DNA of 64,000 bases from Prunus persica (GCF_000346465.2 NC_034012.1:10586294-10650293), one strand, 5' to 3'; counted from the stretch's first letter, positions 10,834 to 22,599 are shown. The notes: a model not told the origin generated them from the sequence alone. Numbers and translations: made by a program.

Positions 10834-13800
10834 CTAGACCAAAACTGGGCTTCCTTCCTCTGGATTTTTAGATAAATCTGATCGAGGCCATTCCTTGAGC
10901 AGTGTAATCAGCAAGAGTGTGCTCGCTTGAAAGGAGAGACCGCAGGTTATACCAATCCACAAGCCCTATGCCAAAACAAAGCACAACAAAAATCTGAATT
11001 CAGTGAACTATTTAACAAAACAAATCAAATGAAGTTATAAGGCTGCCTCACCTTGGCATATAGTTTGAACTTAAATCCAAGAAGACCAGCAATTGTCATA
11101 CCAATCAAATAGAATGTTGCCAAATTTACATACACAGCCAAGTGTTGCCACCCACATCCTCTAGCCACACCTGAAAATACCCATAATCAAATTAATTTAC
11201 ACCAATTTATTTATATATAAAAAAGAGGGAGAGAGAACAAAGTTGAAATGTGAGTGATCTCTACCTGAAATGACACCTTGAACAGAATCAACAATTATTG
11301 AGATTGCAAGCAATGGTGTCATGGAAGCAAAGTCCTGTCTCAATACTGCATAACTTGCATTGCTGTCAATGAAGAAGGCAACCCAAATATTGTGACCAAA
11401 CACAAGAGCCAGAATAATCGCGAAAGAGAGAAGCACGGAGAGCTTAAGAGTCGCAACCATTGCATTCTTAGCCCTATCTGGATTGCCTGCTCCCAATTCA
11501 TTTGACACCCTTGTGCTGCCACAATAATTTATTTTCAATGTATGAAATTAATAGAAAACTTGGAGTAGAAGAAACAGCTAGGAGCTTTTAGTCTACTAAC
11601 CTGGCAGCAGCAATGAGGCCATATGTAATTTTGTAACCAATTTCTTGTGTATTTACACTGCAGATATATAATTGAGCAAAAGCTGTTTTTAGTAACCAGA
11701 AATAACATGTTACAGCAGAAAAATTAAGGGGAAATATATTAAAGCAGTTTACCACATTGCAAGTAGTGAACTTGTTTTTGCAGAGTTTGGCATCAATCCA
11801 CCTAAGAGCACTAGAATCTCAAAACCCCATTCCTCCAAACTAGAAAGCCAAAAAATAGAGAAAAAAATTGCTGGACATCAATAAAGATCTATAAAAGATA
11901 AAGTGTTCTTGTGTCACAGAGTCTGGCTGTTATGCTGTCAGACTATTCATCTCATGTATGTATGACAAGAGAACATTATTCGGGATAAAAGTAATAAGAG
12001 CTTGAAGGATGTCCACTTACCATTCCATTGTTGCAGAGGGGAGGGCCAGTTTTAAGCCAGTGAGGATATAATCGAAACATTCAAATGAAAATCCTTCCCA
12101 CGTACGCTCAAAACTCTTTGTACAACTGACATTGAAGGCCAACATAAGAACAGATAACCATAGAGAAATTGAGGCTGCAAGTGGAGCTCCCAAGAATCCA
12201 AGAGCTGTCCAATGTACCAAACCATATGTAATGCCAATATGAAAAACAATGGCAATCACTGAGAAGACCATTGGCATGACATATACAGATTGTGTCTGAA
12301 GAAATCTCAAGATGTTTTGCAGGAATCCATATGCAAATAATCCAGGGATCAGATGTTTCAAAAAGAGAGCTGCAGTTTTTGAAATTTGAGGATCTTGATG
12401 GAGTAAAATCAGTAAGGGCTCTGTATAGAACCAGATTATGGATATGATGGAACATAACAGGAAGGATATGATGCAAGAGGCTTGTAGATAAATCCCCAAC
12501 ATTCTGTACGACTTTGCACCAAAGCCTTGTCCACAAAGTGTCTCAAGAGCTCCACTCAAACCAACCTAATCCAAAAAATGACAGACAAGAAAACAATTAA
12601 AAGAAAAGGCCATCAATGATCTTATTAGATTTTATTTCACTTCGTTAAAGATATCATGTTACAAACTGTCTGACAACCGAACATTTTCTTATGTGACTGG
12701 GAAATTACCACGAGCGCGAAACCAGTAACATTGGCCCATGAGTTGGCCAGGGTTGCACCAGCCAACTGAAGCTCACCAAGGTGGCCAGCAAACATGACTG
12801 AGACCAATGGGATCAAGGAAAAGAACACATTGGTGGGAATTGTTGGCAATGAAAATAAGACCTGTTTTTTGGCCTCCTCAATGTCTAACAGGTTGTTCCA
12901 CCACCTTCTTTCGGATCCTTCTTCTCCATGCCCACCTGCCTAGCTAATGACTTAAAATTGGAATATTCGTGCAAGTTTTGGATATCAAATTTCCAGAATT
13001 AAAAAGAAGGAAAAATAAAATAGTACATCTGATCAGAAAACTTATGTTACTAAATGGAGAAGATCAATAGGTAATCTGGTTATAGGGAAATGCATGCATC
13101 CAAGAAATTGATCTCACCACACCCTGCACTCAAACCATTTTCCAAAAAAATTCAGTTTTGCCCCTCTGTGTGTATTCATGAAAATAAAAACAAAAACAGC
13201 TGATGACCAGTTTTTTACAGTATCTATACCAGAAAGAGTTATAACTGGAATTTTCGGAACTTAATTTTGAGCTAGATGTACTTCACTAGTGCCAAGTAGA
13301 ATTGATTTTTGAGTAAATGCTAGCTAGAAAAGCAGAATTCACCATAAACAAAGTAATACAAAAGAAAGGTTGAATTTCCCACCTTCAGAAATCATCTTCT
13401 CCGCAACCTAGAATAGATTATATAAATTGAACTTGTAAATTAAGCAGCTGAGTTGTGAGAAAAAAAAATCAACAATAAAGAAGGTAAAAACTAAAATAGC
13501 CACAAGCTGGGAAGGAGGGATCAATGGTGGTCAATGACTCAAAGACAAAGATTTCGGAGAAATTATTGTGTGACATATATAGTCATGAACTACTGTATAA
13601 GTAGAGTACAACAATAAGACTTTTGTTTTCTGATCTTCAAGACTCCAATCATAGACATTTTTATGGTATATTTGTTCTTTTCTTGGTCAAATTGTTTGGT
13701 ACATACTTCAATCATACGTTATATATTTTTGTAATTTTATGCACTGCCTTATTCCATCCATGTGACTGTGTGTGCACCAATATTCTGCTAAATTAGAATC

Positions 13801-14057
13801 TGGACTTTCCAGTTTCATCAACCAAAGAAAAAATAAATTGATAACTATAACATGACCAGAAAAGTGATCGAATGTGTTAGGAACCAGAACATTTATGTAA
13901 ACGAAAACAGTACCTGTTTTTCGGCCTCCACCAGGTCCAAGTACACTTTCTTCCGTGACCACCTCTTTCTTTTTGCTCCTTCTCCATGACTACCTGCCTC
14001 CAATAAGGGTGTGGTAATATTTCTATCTGAGTGACCTGTGTTTGCTAACATCTCCAT
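10834..14057 (-). CDS. MATE efflux transporter (DETOXIFICATION-like), intact copy A
   Basis: Predicted 12-helix MATE antiporter that exports small organic compounds in exchange for protons, at the plasma membrane or tonoplast. Exons from 5' to 3': 14057-13914, 12861-12709, 12565-12021, 11839-11753, 11657-11601, 11515-11265, 11170-11052, 10965-10834; 1488 nt, 495 residues. Family landmarks: [69 protein letters not shown], and [14 protein letters not shown] near the end. It closely resembles the DTX16-19 subgroup, but the substrate cannot be read from sequence. The second exon has two possible acceptors, 12861 or 12939; the upstream one adds 26 residues in frame (521 residues), a repeat of the N-terminal tail. 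The tail lies before the first helix, so either form could be functional. Confidence 0.85.
12862..12939 (-). other. Duplicated N-terminal coding segment of MATE copy A (optional exon part)
   Basis: 78 bases between an upstream acceptor (TTAGCTAG, exon from 12939) and a downstream one (AAACAG, exon from 12861). They encode [18 protein letters not shown] and then DIEEAKKQ, parallel to [18 protein letters not shown] and LDLVEAEKQ in exon 1 (13914-14057). Both acceptors keep frame after exon 1. The upstream acceptor has the better pyrimidine/branch context, since the downstream one is preceded by purine-rich coding sequence. The same arrangement exists in copy B. Confidence 0.6.
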
Positions 14058-14387
14058 CTCCCTTTTTTTTTTTTTTGGGTGGAATGCGATCCCTCACCTT
14101 CTTTTTCTATGGGATGCGATGTTTTTGAGCTTTGTTTTTCCTCCTCCTATACCTTCTGCTTCTGCTTCACACACTGTGCATATATATACATACAAGTACT
14201 TCATATCATCTCCTGATTTCTTTTTGGTGTTGATAGTTTGTTTATGTAAAAAACTACGTGGTTTTAGACTTTTCTAAGACCGAAACAAAGTCCTTTTCAG
14301 GGCTGCTAAAGTACAAAATCCCAAACCTAAAGAGCAACTCTAGTCGATAATTATTTATTTATGTGGGAACATTTGTTAGCTGTTGTC

Positions 14388-14480
14388 TTAAATGAGACCC
14401 ATCGTGAGACTCATATCAATCACCGATTGTCTATTGCCTTAAATGAAACTGATCGTGAGACTCATATCAATCACCGATTA
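14388..14480. repeat. Short direct repeat
   Basis: A unit of about 40 bases containing CGTGAGACTCATATCAATCA occurs twice, about 53 bases apart, with CTTAAATGA before each copy. Function unknown. Confidence 0.75.
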
Positions 14481-14939
14481 AGAACTATCCACATGTACAA
14501 TGATCATCATGTGACTCACAATTATCTATCATGGTTCTGGCATTTTCGTGTTTTAGATGACTACCACAACAATGATAGATGTACTTTTGGTGCATAGGCG
14601 TATGCTTTTTCTCTCTCATACAAAATCATATGAGGCTCAGTACAACTATGGGGGGACCTCGCATAATTGCATGAGCCAACAAATGCATACCTCATATAAC
14701 CTATCTCCAAACTCTAATAAGTTAAAGTACCAATTAGAAAATGATAAGTGACTAGTTTTGAGTTTTTCTCTTTAAATAGGCTCTATATGGGTTTTTATAT
14801 AATATGTCATGCTAAAATGGACTTATTTGTAAAAACCTATAACTTTTTTTTAATACAAGCGATTGGGGGAGGGGGGTTTACACACAAATATTCATTAGGT
14901 GTCTGGAAATTTTAAACCTCTGCCCACATAGATAGAGGT

Positions 14940-15800
14940 GGCTTACTAGTAATGCAGTGACGATAATATATGTTTGATAATACGTTTCAAGATGATTTCA
15001 TAATTAGGTTTCAAAGCTCCATTAACTTTTTGTTTTAAGAAAAATTGGGGTACATTTGAAACCTTGACCATACCTTATTCAGATATGGATGGTCTAGCAT
15101 TTATTGAATTTTTGTAATTTGTTCAGGAATTTGGTTATTCTCTGCTTCGATCCATATTATTGGCTTGGCAAAAAAAAAAAAATGTGGAGACACGTGAGAT
15201 TTTTGACTTGCAATAGCATTTGTGAGTATGGTCGGGCTGAGGTTAAGGGCTGTCATGGCCGATTCGTACTTATGTTTGGATCCCAGCGGTTCTTTGCATA
15301 CTTCTCGGCTGCCTACCAATTGTGAAGTCAATTCCAACAATTAAGCCGCCTTTGGTATTCTATTCAAATAGAAATTTCAAAAATTTTGAATTTTTTTTAA
15401 ATAAGGAGTTCTTAAATCTATTTTTAAGATTCAAAAACTTGTTTGGTATGCAATTTGAAAACTTTTTTCAAATCTTAAAAATTTGAGAACTTGTGGGTTG
15501 TTAGAAAAGAAAAAACTGAAAAAACAGATATTTTTTGTTTTTAATAATTGGGGTGTTTTTTAATTGTTCTTGAGTTTGAGTTTTTAAAAAATAGGGTTAC
15601 CAAACACATTTTCTTTATTTTAGACTCAAATTTTTTTTTTTTTTTTTGAGTTTAAAAGATTGGATTCAAGTTGAATACCAAACATGCCCTAAGTTTTTGG
15701 TAAGATTTGATGAACACATTTAATATGTAGGCCCGTGTTTTAGCTGCTAACTGGAATGAATGTGTTTGGAGGTATGTATGAGAATGAATCAAATGATACA
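14940..15800. repeat. Paralogous block shared with 8500-9840
   Basis: Shared landmarks occur in the same order: GATAATATAT, AATTAGGTTTCAAA, TTGACCATACCTTATT, GGTTATTCTCTGCTTC, TGTGAAGTCAATTCCAA, TTTTTGGTAAGATT and GTGTTTTAG. The block lies on the 5' side of MATE copies on the minus strand in both places. This indicates that the MATE genes spread with their upstream DNA. Confidence 0.8.
15345..15689. mobile_element. PIF/Harbinger-like MITE with TAA target duplication
   Basis: 345 bases flanked by TAA on both sides (15342-15344 and 15690-15692). The ends are inverted: GCCGCCTTTGGTATTC on the left, and AGGGCATGTTTGGTATTC on the other strand at the right. The paralogous site at about 9685 reads straight through (GAATTAAGTTTTTGG), which is the empty site. 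Non-coding and AT-rich. Confidence 0.85.
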
Positions 15801-16286
15801 TGTATAGGAGCTCTGCGTAACCCCACAGATCCCTGAAGTTACTTTATTTTTTAGAGGTTTTTATCACAAAACGTCCTAAGGTTCAAGAACTATTAATAAT
15901 AATTCCTTATCTTATTTTCTTTTTTCTTATCGTCTGAAATCATCCTTCACGCTAAACCCCACACATTATTTGTGTACCTACTATTGGATTATGTCAAAAA
16001 AATATGTTAGTTGCTTACGTCAGGTGACCGGATTGACCCAAAAAAAAAAGACACACACACACAACACAACCATGCTGAAATTTATTCACAAGGTCATCTA
16101 CTCTTTCAGGGGTGCACTAGATTGGTAAAGCGGGCCACAGCCCAAAGAAAAGATTGTAAAAAAAGCACACTAAAACTTGGAGGCAGGTTCAGGCGGTATC
16201 GGATCGAGGAGCCCAATTCTTGAGCAGTACAGTGCCCAAAATTATGCTCGTTTGACAAGAAATGCCAAACATTAGTCCAATCCACA

Positions 16287-17240
16287 CAGCGGTGGACCTA
16301 GAAATTTTTCAAAGAATGAGTAATATTTCAAAGTCTAAAACGATATTTAAAAAGACTAAAAACACTATATTAATCACATTAACTAATTCACCATGTTAAT
16401 TATATACAAATAAACACAACATTGAAATATTAATCATTTAATCAAACCACAACAATCTTTATTAATTAATTACAAACTAAAAATATATACAAATAAATAA
16501 ATTCAAAAAAATCAATACAAAATATCCAAAACAAAAACTCAATCAATTAACCAAAACCCAATAATCCATCCTAATTAATTAAAGCATAAAGAGAAATAAC
16601 TTTGAAATTTGAGAGAGAAATTAATATTCCAAACAAATTGTGGAGGGTTGGTCCATTGGTGGATGGCTTATCTCTTCTGATTTTAGAGCTGCCATGGCTT
16701 ATGCCCACTTCACAACCCTTCTTTTGCCTCTAAAACAAATGGGTTTCCACCAAATAAATAAAAGAATACAGAGAGGGAGAGAGATCCTTTCAGGGTGTCG
16801 TTGCTGAATGAATGTAATGGAATTTACTTATACCAATTTGAGAGAGGGAGAGATAGTCAATGATAATGAAAAAAGCACAAAGAGAAAAGCTAATGGATGA
16901 TGAAGGCAAAAGAGGATTGAGAAAAAAGGGATGTGGTTGGGGAGTTGGCCGGTGTGGGTAGTGGTGGCCCTTTCTTTTTATTTCTTTTTTTTTTTTTTTT
17001 TTTTGGTTTCACTTGGACCAAAACTATGCGTTTTGGACATATCACTTTCAAAAAAAAAAGAACCCAAACAGCCTTGCGCGCTGCAGCCTGCGCAAAGAGC
17101 TGCTGCCTGGAGCTTCTTTGGAGCAAATAATCGAACAGCTGGTGGGCAATAGAAGAAGGGCATTTCTAGCTTCTCAAAGTGATTTTCCGGCGAGGGGAGG
17201 TGCAAGTGCACCTCCTTGCGCCTCTGTAGATCCGCCAGTG
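16287..17240. mobile_element. hAT-like non-autonomous transposon in a MATE exon
   Basis: 954 bases. The left end reads CAGCGGTGGACCTAGA and the right end, read on the other strand, CACTGGCGGATCTACA. The flanking 8-base target duplication is AATCCACA (16279-16286) and AATCTACA (17241-17248), differing at one base. An 8 bp duplication and CA-rich GGCGGA ends fit the hAT superfamily. No transposase is recognisable; the interior contains a poly-T run and AT-rich sequence. Confidence 0.87.
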
Positions 17241-17309
17241 AATCTACATGCCCTGAAAAATCATAAGAGATTGAATTAAGCACAAACTTCAATATTGAAA
17301 AATACCAAT

Positions 17310-17541
17310 AAACAAAAATTAGGTTTGTTCTATTCATTATGTATATCATGAGTGCAACATGATAGCGGATAAACTAGCTGAATTGGGTTCATGTCTTGAG
17401 TTAGGTCTGTCAACTTTCCAGGACCCTCCTGACAGTATTAGATCCTTTCTTAGTAAAGATTTACTTGGAGTCTGTAGGCCTCGAGCCATTATTTAATTTC
17501 TTTGCTGGACATTAGCCCCGTTTCTTCAAAAAAATACCAAT
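17310..17541 (+). mobile_element. 5'-truncated LINE (RNase H end) in a MATE intron
   Basis: Plus-strand insertion of about 230 bases. An open frame from about 17322 encodes VYHECNMIADKLAELGS and ends with TAA at 17494-17496. It matches the end of the RNase H-like domain of plant non-LTR retrotransposons (IHHVYR..N..ADKLA pattern). It finishes in a short A-run. Flanks share AAAAATACCAAT (17298-17309 and before 17541), the expected target duplication. It lies opposite to the host gene. Confidence 0.83.
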
Positions 17542-19036
17542 CAACTAGCTTAGCATACAAACAACACAAATGTCTCTCTCTCACCTTGACATGTAACTCG
17601 GTCGTGAGCCCAAGAAGGCCCGAAATAGCCATGCCAACCAAATATGTGGCCAGATTAACATAGCAGACCAACTTTTGCCACCCGCATCCTGCGGCCAAAC
17701 CTGAAAGAAAAAACCCCAACCCCAAATCATTTCCCATGCAACTTGCAAGCACCCCATGAAAAACAAAACAGGAAAAATGGAACCAAAGTTTTTTTATACC
17801 TAAAACAACACCTTGTAGAGGTTCAACGATCACAGAGACTGCAACCAAGGGTGTCATGGATGCAAAGGCTTTTACTATTTCTGGTGTGCTGCCGAATAAG
17901 CCAGCCCAGAAGTTGTGGCCAATTGTCAGTGCTAGACCAAGAAGGAAAGCAAGAAAGCCAGAGAACTTCAGAGCCACAGTCATGGCACTCTTAGCTTTCT
18001 TTGGATTGCCTGCTCCCAGTTCGTTTGAAACTCTCGTGCTGCCACAATATTATTATTTTATGTAAACAATTAATCAAAATTATATAAAAGCACTTGATCA
18101 ATTGACAAAATTACTTGAAAAATAAATAGAGTGTTACTATTATTTCACCAACCTGACAGCAGCACTGAGGCCGTATGACACCATATAACCAATTAACTCC
18201 ACATTGACACTATGATTAATATACATCAAAATAAATAAATAAATAAAACAAAAGAGTGTCCAAACGGGAAATAACAATTTAATTATTTGTATATATAAAT
18301 AAATAAAACTTACCATATCCCAAGTAGGGACGTGCTCTGTGTTGGATGTGGAAATGCTCCTGCCATGAAGACTAAAAACTCGAAGGTCCAGTCTTCCAAG
18401 CTGGATTGATTTATATAAATAAAAAAAGACATACCAAAAGCAACCTACTTTAAATAATGAACATTTTGGAGGACACTTACCATTCCACTGCGGCACCAGG
18501 GAGGCCAAGCCTCAAAACCGTAGGGACGTGACTGAATGATGCCAGGGAGAAACCTTCCCATGTAGACTCGAATTTCTTCGAAGAAGAATGTAGACGGCGA
18601 ACATAAGAAGAGAGAAGCAGAGGGAAATGGATGCTGCAAGTGGAACACCTCTGAAGCCCAGAGGAGTGAAGTGGACAAGATAATAGGTGAGGCCTATGTG
18701 GAGGCCGCGGCTGATGAAGGAGAATATAAAGGGGACGACAACAGCAGACTGGGTTTGAAGAAATCTCAAAACGTTCTGGAGGATGCCAAATGCAAACAAT
18801 CCAGGAATGAACAGCTTCATAAAGACCGCAGAGAGTTTTGAGGCCTCTGCGTCTTGGTGTAACAACGAAATCAAAACTGGCTCCGAAAAGAACCAAAGTG
18901 GGGAAATAAGCAAGGAAGCTAGCAAGGATATCAAGCATGAGGCTTGCAGGTACTTCCCTAACATGCCATACTCCCTGGCACCAAAGGCTTGCCCACAAAG
19001 GGTCTCAAGCGCTCCACTTAAGCCAATCTAAACCGC

Positions 19037-19062
19037 GAGAGAGAGAGAGAGAGAGAGAGAGA
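19037..19062. repeat. GA microsatellite in MATE intron 1
   Basis: About 13 GA units next to the acceptor of exon 2 of the broken MATE copy. On the coding strand it forms a CT tract. Confidence 0.85.
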
Positions 19063-20069
19063 GTCAATTCTTCAATACATAATCCAAGAAATTAAATTAT
19101 GGTCAAATGTAAAATTACCCTTAACTAATTGGCAATGGAAAATTGCTAATATATTTATCTGGAGAAATTAATGAGTAATACTATTACCACAACAGCAAGG
19201 CCGGTGGCACTAGCCCATGACATGGCTAGGTTTGCAGCAGCTAGTTGAAGCTGACCAAGGTGGCCAGCAAACATCACAGACACCAAAGTGATGAAGTAAA
19301 ACATCACATTAGTGAGAGTTGTTGGCAGTGAAAACAAGACCTGCTTCTTGGCCTCCTCCACATCCAACAACTTCATTTTCACCAGAGGAAAATAAGGTCT
19401 TTAGGAGAGAAGAAATTTTGTAAAGAAGATTAAAGGGAAGAAGAAGAAGAAGTCTTACCCTCCAGTTGTGGCATGCATAGGAAACTTAATTACCTTAAAC
19501 ATATATGGGAAGTTGGGACCATTTTTTTCCCAATTTGATTTGGTAACCTGAATTTTGAAGTGCACCTTAACCAAACCTTCTATCTCCAAATACATATAAG
19601 TCTTTACCTCACTGGTGTGGTATTTGGATTCTTAGAAAAAGACAAATATAGAGACTAATATATCATGTGTTAATTTAGTAGCCATTACATTAGAACGGAA
19701 GTGGCATCAATACATAATGTTCAATTCAATCCAAAGAACTCTCTCAAACACATGGAGAAATAAATTCTGAAACCCCTACATTTTAATTCATAGAGGGACG
19801 AATGAAATGTTAGAACATAAGAGGAAAATCATTTTCTGATATGTTATTCTTCTCCTTCTTGGAGGAATTTAAGCAAGACTGAATGTGTAAAACTTGGAAA
19901 TAAACTCAAATGATAGCCTAGTTATTACGAGCGATTAGCCTAATCAACCGATCAGCTAAATTGCAGGTGAGTAGAATCGATATTGATCACTTTGAGGAGT
20001 TAGCCCACAGTGACTTGGATTGCTATATGGAAGTAGTCTTTTCGCAAATGTCTGTCTCTGTTGCAAGCA

Positions 20070-21604
20070 GAGCAGTCCTAGATTTGGCTTACTTTTTTGA
20101 GGACACTTCCATTTTCCAGTGATCTCCATCACAGGAGAATGATGGAAGTTTGTTGCATCTGGGCTTTCTTTTCACCACTGCATCCCTTCCACCTGCTAAT
20201 GTGGCTGTTGCTTTTCTAATCTCTTGTGGTCCTTCCACAAAATTTTCATAACTTTTTCTTGGAAGTTTGTGTTTCCTTGTTCTAATAAAACCATCTTCTG
20301 ATATTTCTTTTCCGTCATCTTTTCTGTCTTTGCTTCCATGAGTTGGTTTTCTTTCTGACGCTCCTTTAACTGGAATCAACTCTGCATCACCTTGAATTAA
20401 TAAACAATCAACTTCTGCATGGAATTTTGCTTCTGAATTCTCCTGTAAAGTGAAATCCTTGCTATGAGTCATGTATTTTGGAGACTTTCATCATTCAAAC
20501 ATGAACTTCTTTCGATGTTAGACATCTTGTGCTGTAGCCATAACATGGTTTTGCAATGGTTTAGGCATATGCTTGCGATACAAATTATTCTGACTAGGTA
20601 GGTTTTCATTTACTCCACCGCGGTGACCCTGTAATTTACAGACATTATTAGGGCAATGATGACTTGAGCAAGAATGATTATGTCAGTTCATCGATTCATA
20701 AATATAAAAAATGTGGAAATACACAACTCCATAACCAAAGAAAATAAAACAGAAGAAAGAAAGGTTTTAAAAAGAAAAGTAGGGATAGGAAAGGGAGACA
20801 TATAGAAAGAGTACCTCACTTACAGGCTTCCTTTCCTGCTTATCATCTCTTCTCCCAGAGCTGACACATTTTGCAAGCCCTTCAGACTCTAAATCAACAA
20901 CCTCTTCACCATCAGTTCTCTTTTGACTGAAATCCTCCAAATCCTCTTCTTTTCCTCCGTTGCTGTTTTCAACCAGAAACCGATCCTTCCCACTTCTATT
21001 TTCTTTGCAAACAAATCTCCAAAACCATCATTTGTATCGAACACAGGAGATTCATACACATAGCTTGAGAACCAGTTTCTGATGTCAATAGGCTCTAACA
21101 GATCAGGAAGCAAGCACAAACAGATCAATAACTTCATTTCTTATTTTTTTAACATAAAATACCAAGAAAATAAATGGAAGCAGAGAATACGATTCAATGA
21201 TTCACTGCTTGCATACATTTTCTTAGTAGCCACACAATTCAACGAGGGGGAAAATAATAACTTCAGAAATAAGTGAGAAAGCCTGAAAGGAGGGAAGGTG
21301 ACTCCGAAGGATCTTGAGTCTACAAGAATAAAAATTGTGTTAGATTATTGTATATTTGGATTCTCAATAAAGAACGAGGGGAGAAAGAGACAGATTATTT
21401 GTGAGTGTGAGGAAAAACAATTTGCTTTTCGATTTAATGAACAAAAGCTTCATCTTTATTTCCATTTCCCCTGAACCCACCTGAGTTTTCTTCTTTTTCT
21501 TCTCTTACGATTTCATCGATACCCAAATCATCGAACAACGATTTGGAATTCAGTACAGGCCAGTACCTTTCGAAACAGTTTCTCAGATCTGGAGGCCATG
21601 TCAT
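20070..21604 (-). pseudogene. Decayed copy of the DIRNWFSSY-repeat gene
   Basis: Minus-strand relic of the intact gene at 38951-41600. Recognisable parts, 5' to 3': exon 1 from 21604 (MTWPPDLRN, with an internal deletion relative to MGGPPDLKN), a 37-base exon near 21312-21276, the repeat exon containing EPIDIRNWFSSYVYESP near 21098-21048, and the long last exon from about 20640. The repeat exon lost one base after FGD (GATTTG against GATTTTG in the intact gene), shifting frame. The last exon has another frame break at RKP near 20160 and lacks the final QLRLEKWVRKL segment. Only one of the two repeat exon pairs of the intact gene is present. Confidence 0.87.
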
Positions 21605-22599
21605 GACTAAAATAAAAAAATTAATATCTTTCACGGACTTGGGAAATTGAAGAATCAGTAACTGAGAAGTCGTGGCTTTGAACGTTCTGCTTCGAATACT
21701 TCTCCATCAGCTTTTGCAGTTTGTTGAGTTTGTGTTGGTAGTTGGTTTTAGACGATGGCGCACAAGTTTGTCCCGCGTTTTATTTTCATTTGAATCTCCA
21801 GCGTTCCATTCAAAGCAAAGTGAGAGTGAGAGACAGATACACACAGGAGTGAGATCAAGAGAGTTACGTGTGGAGAAGATTATCTTGATGATTTGTAGCT
21901 TGTAGAGGTGTCTAAGGGGCTGGACCAAGCTCGTGCCATGCACGGGCTGATCCAGTCTGTTTGACACCTCTAGACTCTAATAGCTTGTAACGTGTGTCTA
22001 CGTTCTTGTTATATTTTGTATACATCAAGTTTTGGGAATTGGTTTGGTAACGTTGTTCTCTTCTTGTAAGCCTTGCACACGATTTGGTGTATTTGATGTT
22101 GGATTCTGTCAAAAATCTATTAGTTTGTTGACATAGTATGAGTGTGAGGCCCACAAGAACAATGATATAGTACCACATAGATTAAATCAAATGTACTTTT
22201 TTTTGAAATGACGTTACTGAACTAATAGAGTCGGAGTCCACCAATACAATGAGATCCACTTCTATTAGAGAAGTGGTACACAATGTGTTATATAAATGTG
22301 GTAAACTTAACATTTTTCTTTCTTTTATTTCTTGCTTATATTGGTTGAGTTCGTAATGATATATTCTATTATTAATCTATATCTTAACAATTTCATCCAC
22401 TGCAACCCCCCACCCCCTCACACCATCCCATTTCAGGTTTGACATGGGATGAGAGAAGTTCCAGAACTGCAACTCAACATGGGTAATCAACTATGTCAAC
22501 TGTACTAATCCGTATTTTATTATGAAATTAACTGAATAAATGCATAAACTAAGTTTTCCCAAATGGTCTATGTTGCTACAGTTTAACAATTACATTTAT
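21605..22599. other. Intergenic region between the decayed unknown gene and MATE copy B
   Basis: Bases 21753-21799 are nearly identical to the reverse complement of 38711-38757, so the inverted duplication includes the upstream region of the unknown gene. A 76-base inverted-end element sits at 21905-21980. No gene was seen in the rest. Confidence 0.6.
21905..21980. mobile_element. Tiny inverted-end element with 9-base flanking repeat
   Basis: TAGAGGTGTC (21903-21912) faces its exact inverse GACACCTCTA (21963-21972). TAGCTTGTA occurs immediately before (21896-21904) and after (21981-21989). The related sequence near 10205 reads GTAGGTTGTAACGTGTG without interruption, as in an empty site. The ends resemble those of the element at 2411-2934. 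Confidence 0.65.

Larger units (their letters stand above)
14058..16188. other. Intergenic region upstream of intact MATE copy A
   Basis: No gene seen. It contains the promoter side of MATE copy A, a pair of about 40-base direct repeats (14388-14480), a block paralogous to 8500-9840 (14940-15800), and a PIF/Harbinger-like MITE (15345-15689). ORFs here show no known protein. Confidence 0.6.
16189..19376 (-). pseudogene. MATE transporter copy, broken by frameshift, LINE and hAT insertion
   Basis: Minus-strand MATE gene starting [20 protein letters not shown] at 19376, without the long N-terminal tail of copies A and B. Exons: 19376-19188, 19027-18481, 18400-18314, 18209-18153, 18038-17800, 17700-17585, and a last exon from 17252 interrupted by a 954-base hAT element and resumed at 16286-16189. 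The long exon is 547 bases against 545 in paralogs. Near 18580 the frame shifts: it goes from FAVYILL to KKFESTWEGF only by changing frame. Intron 6 contains a truncated LINE. Without the hAT the last exon would read GMWIGLMFGISCQTSIIL and end with a TGA at 16189-16191. The gene is the inverted-duplicate partner of the remnant at 42414-43253. Confidence 0.87.

Noticed and set aside
16931..17349. Several overlapping frames of 70-120 codons around 17 kb
   Set aside because: They cover the poly-T run and the border of the hAT-like element. No protein similarity and no gene context.
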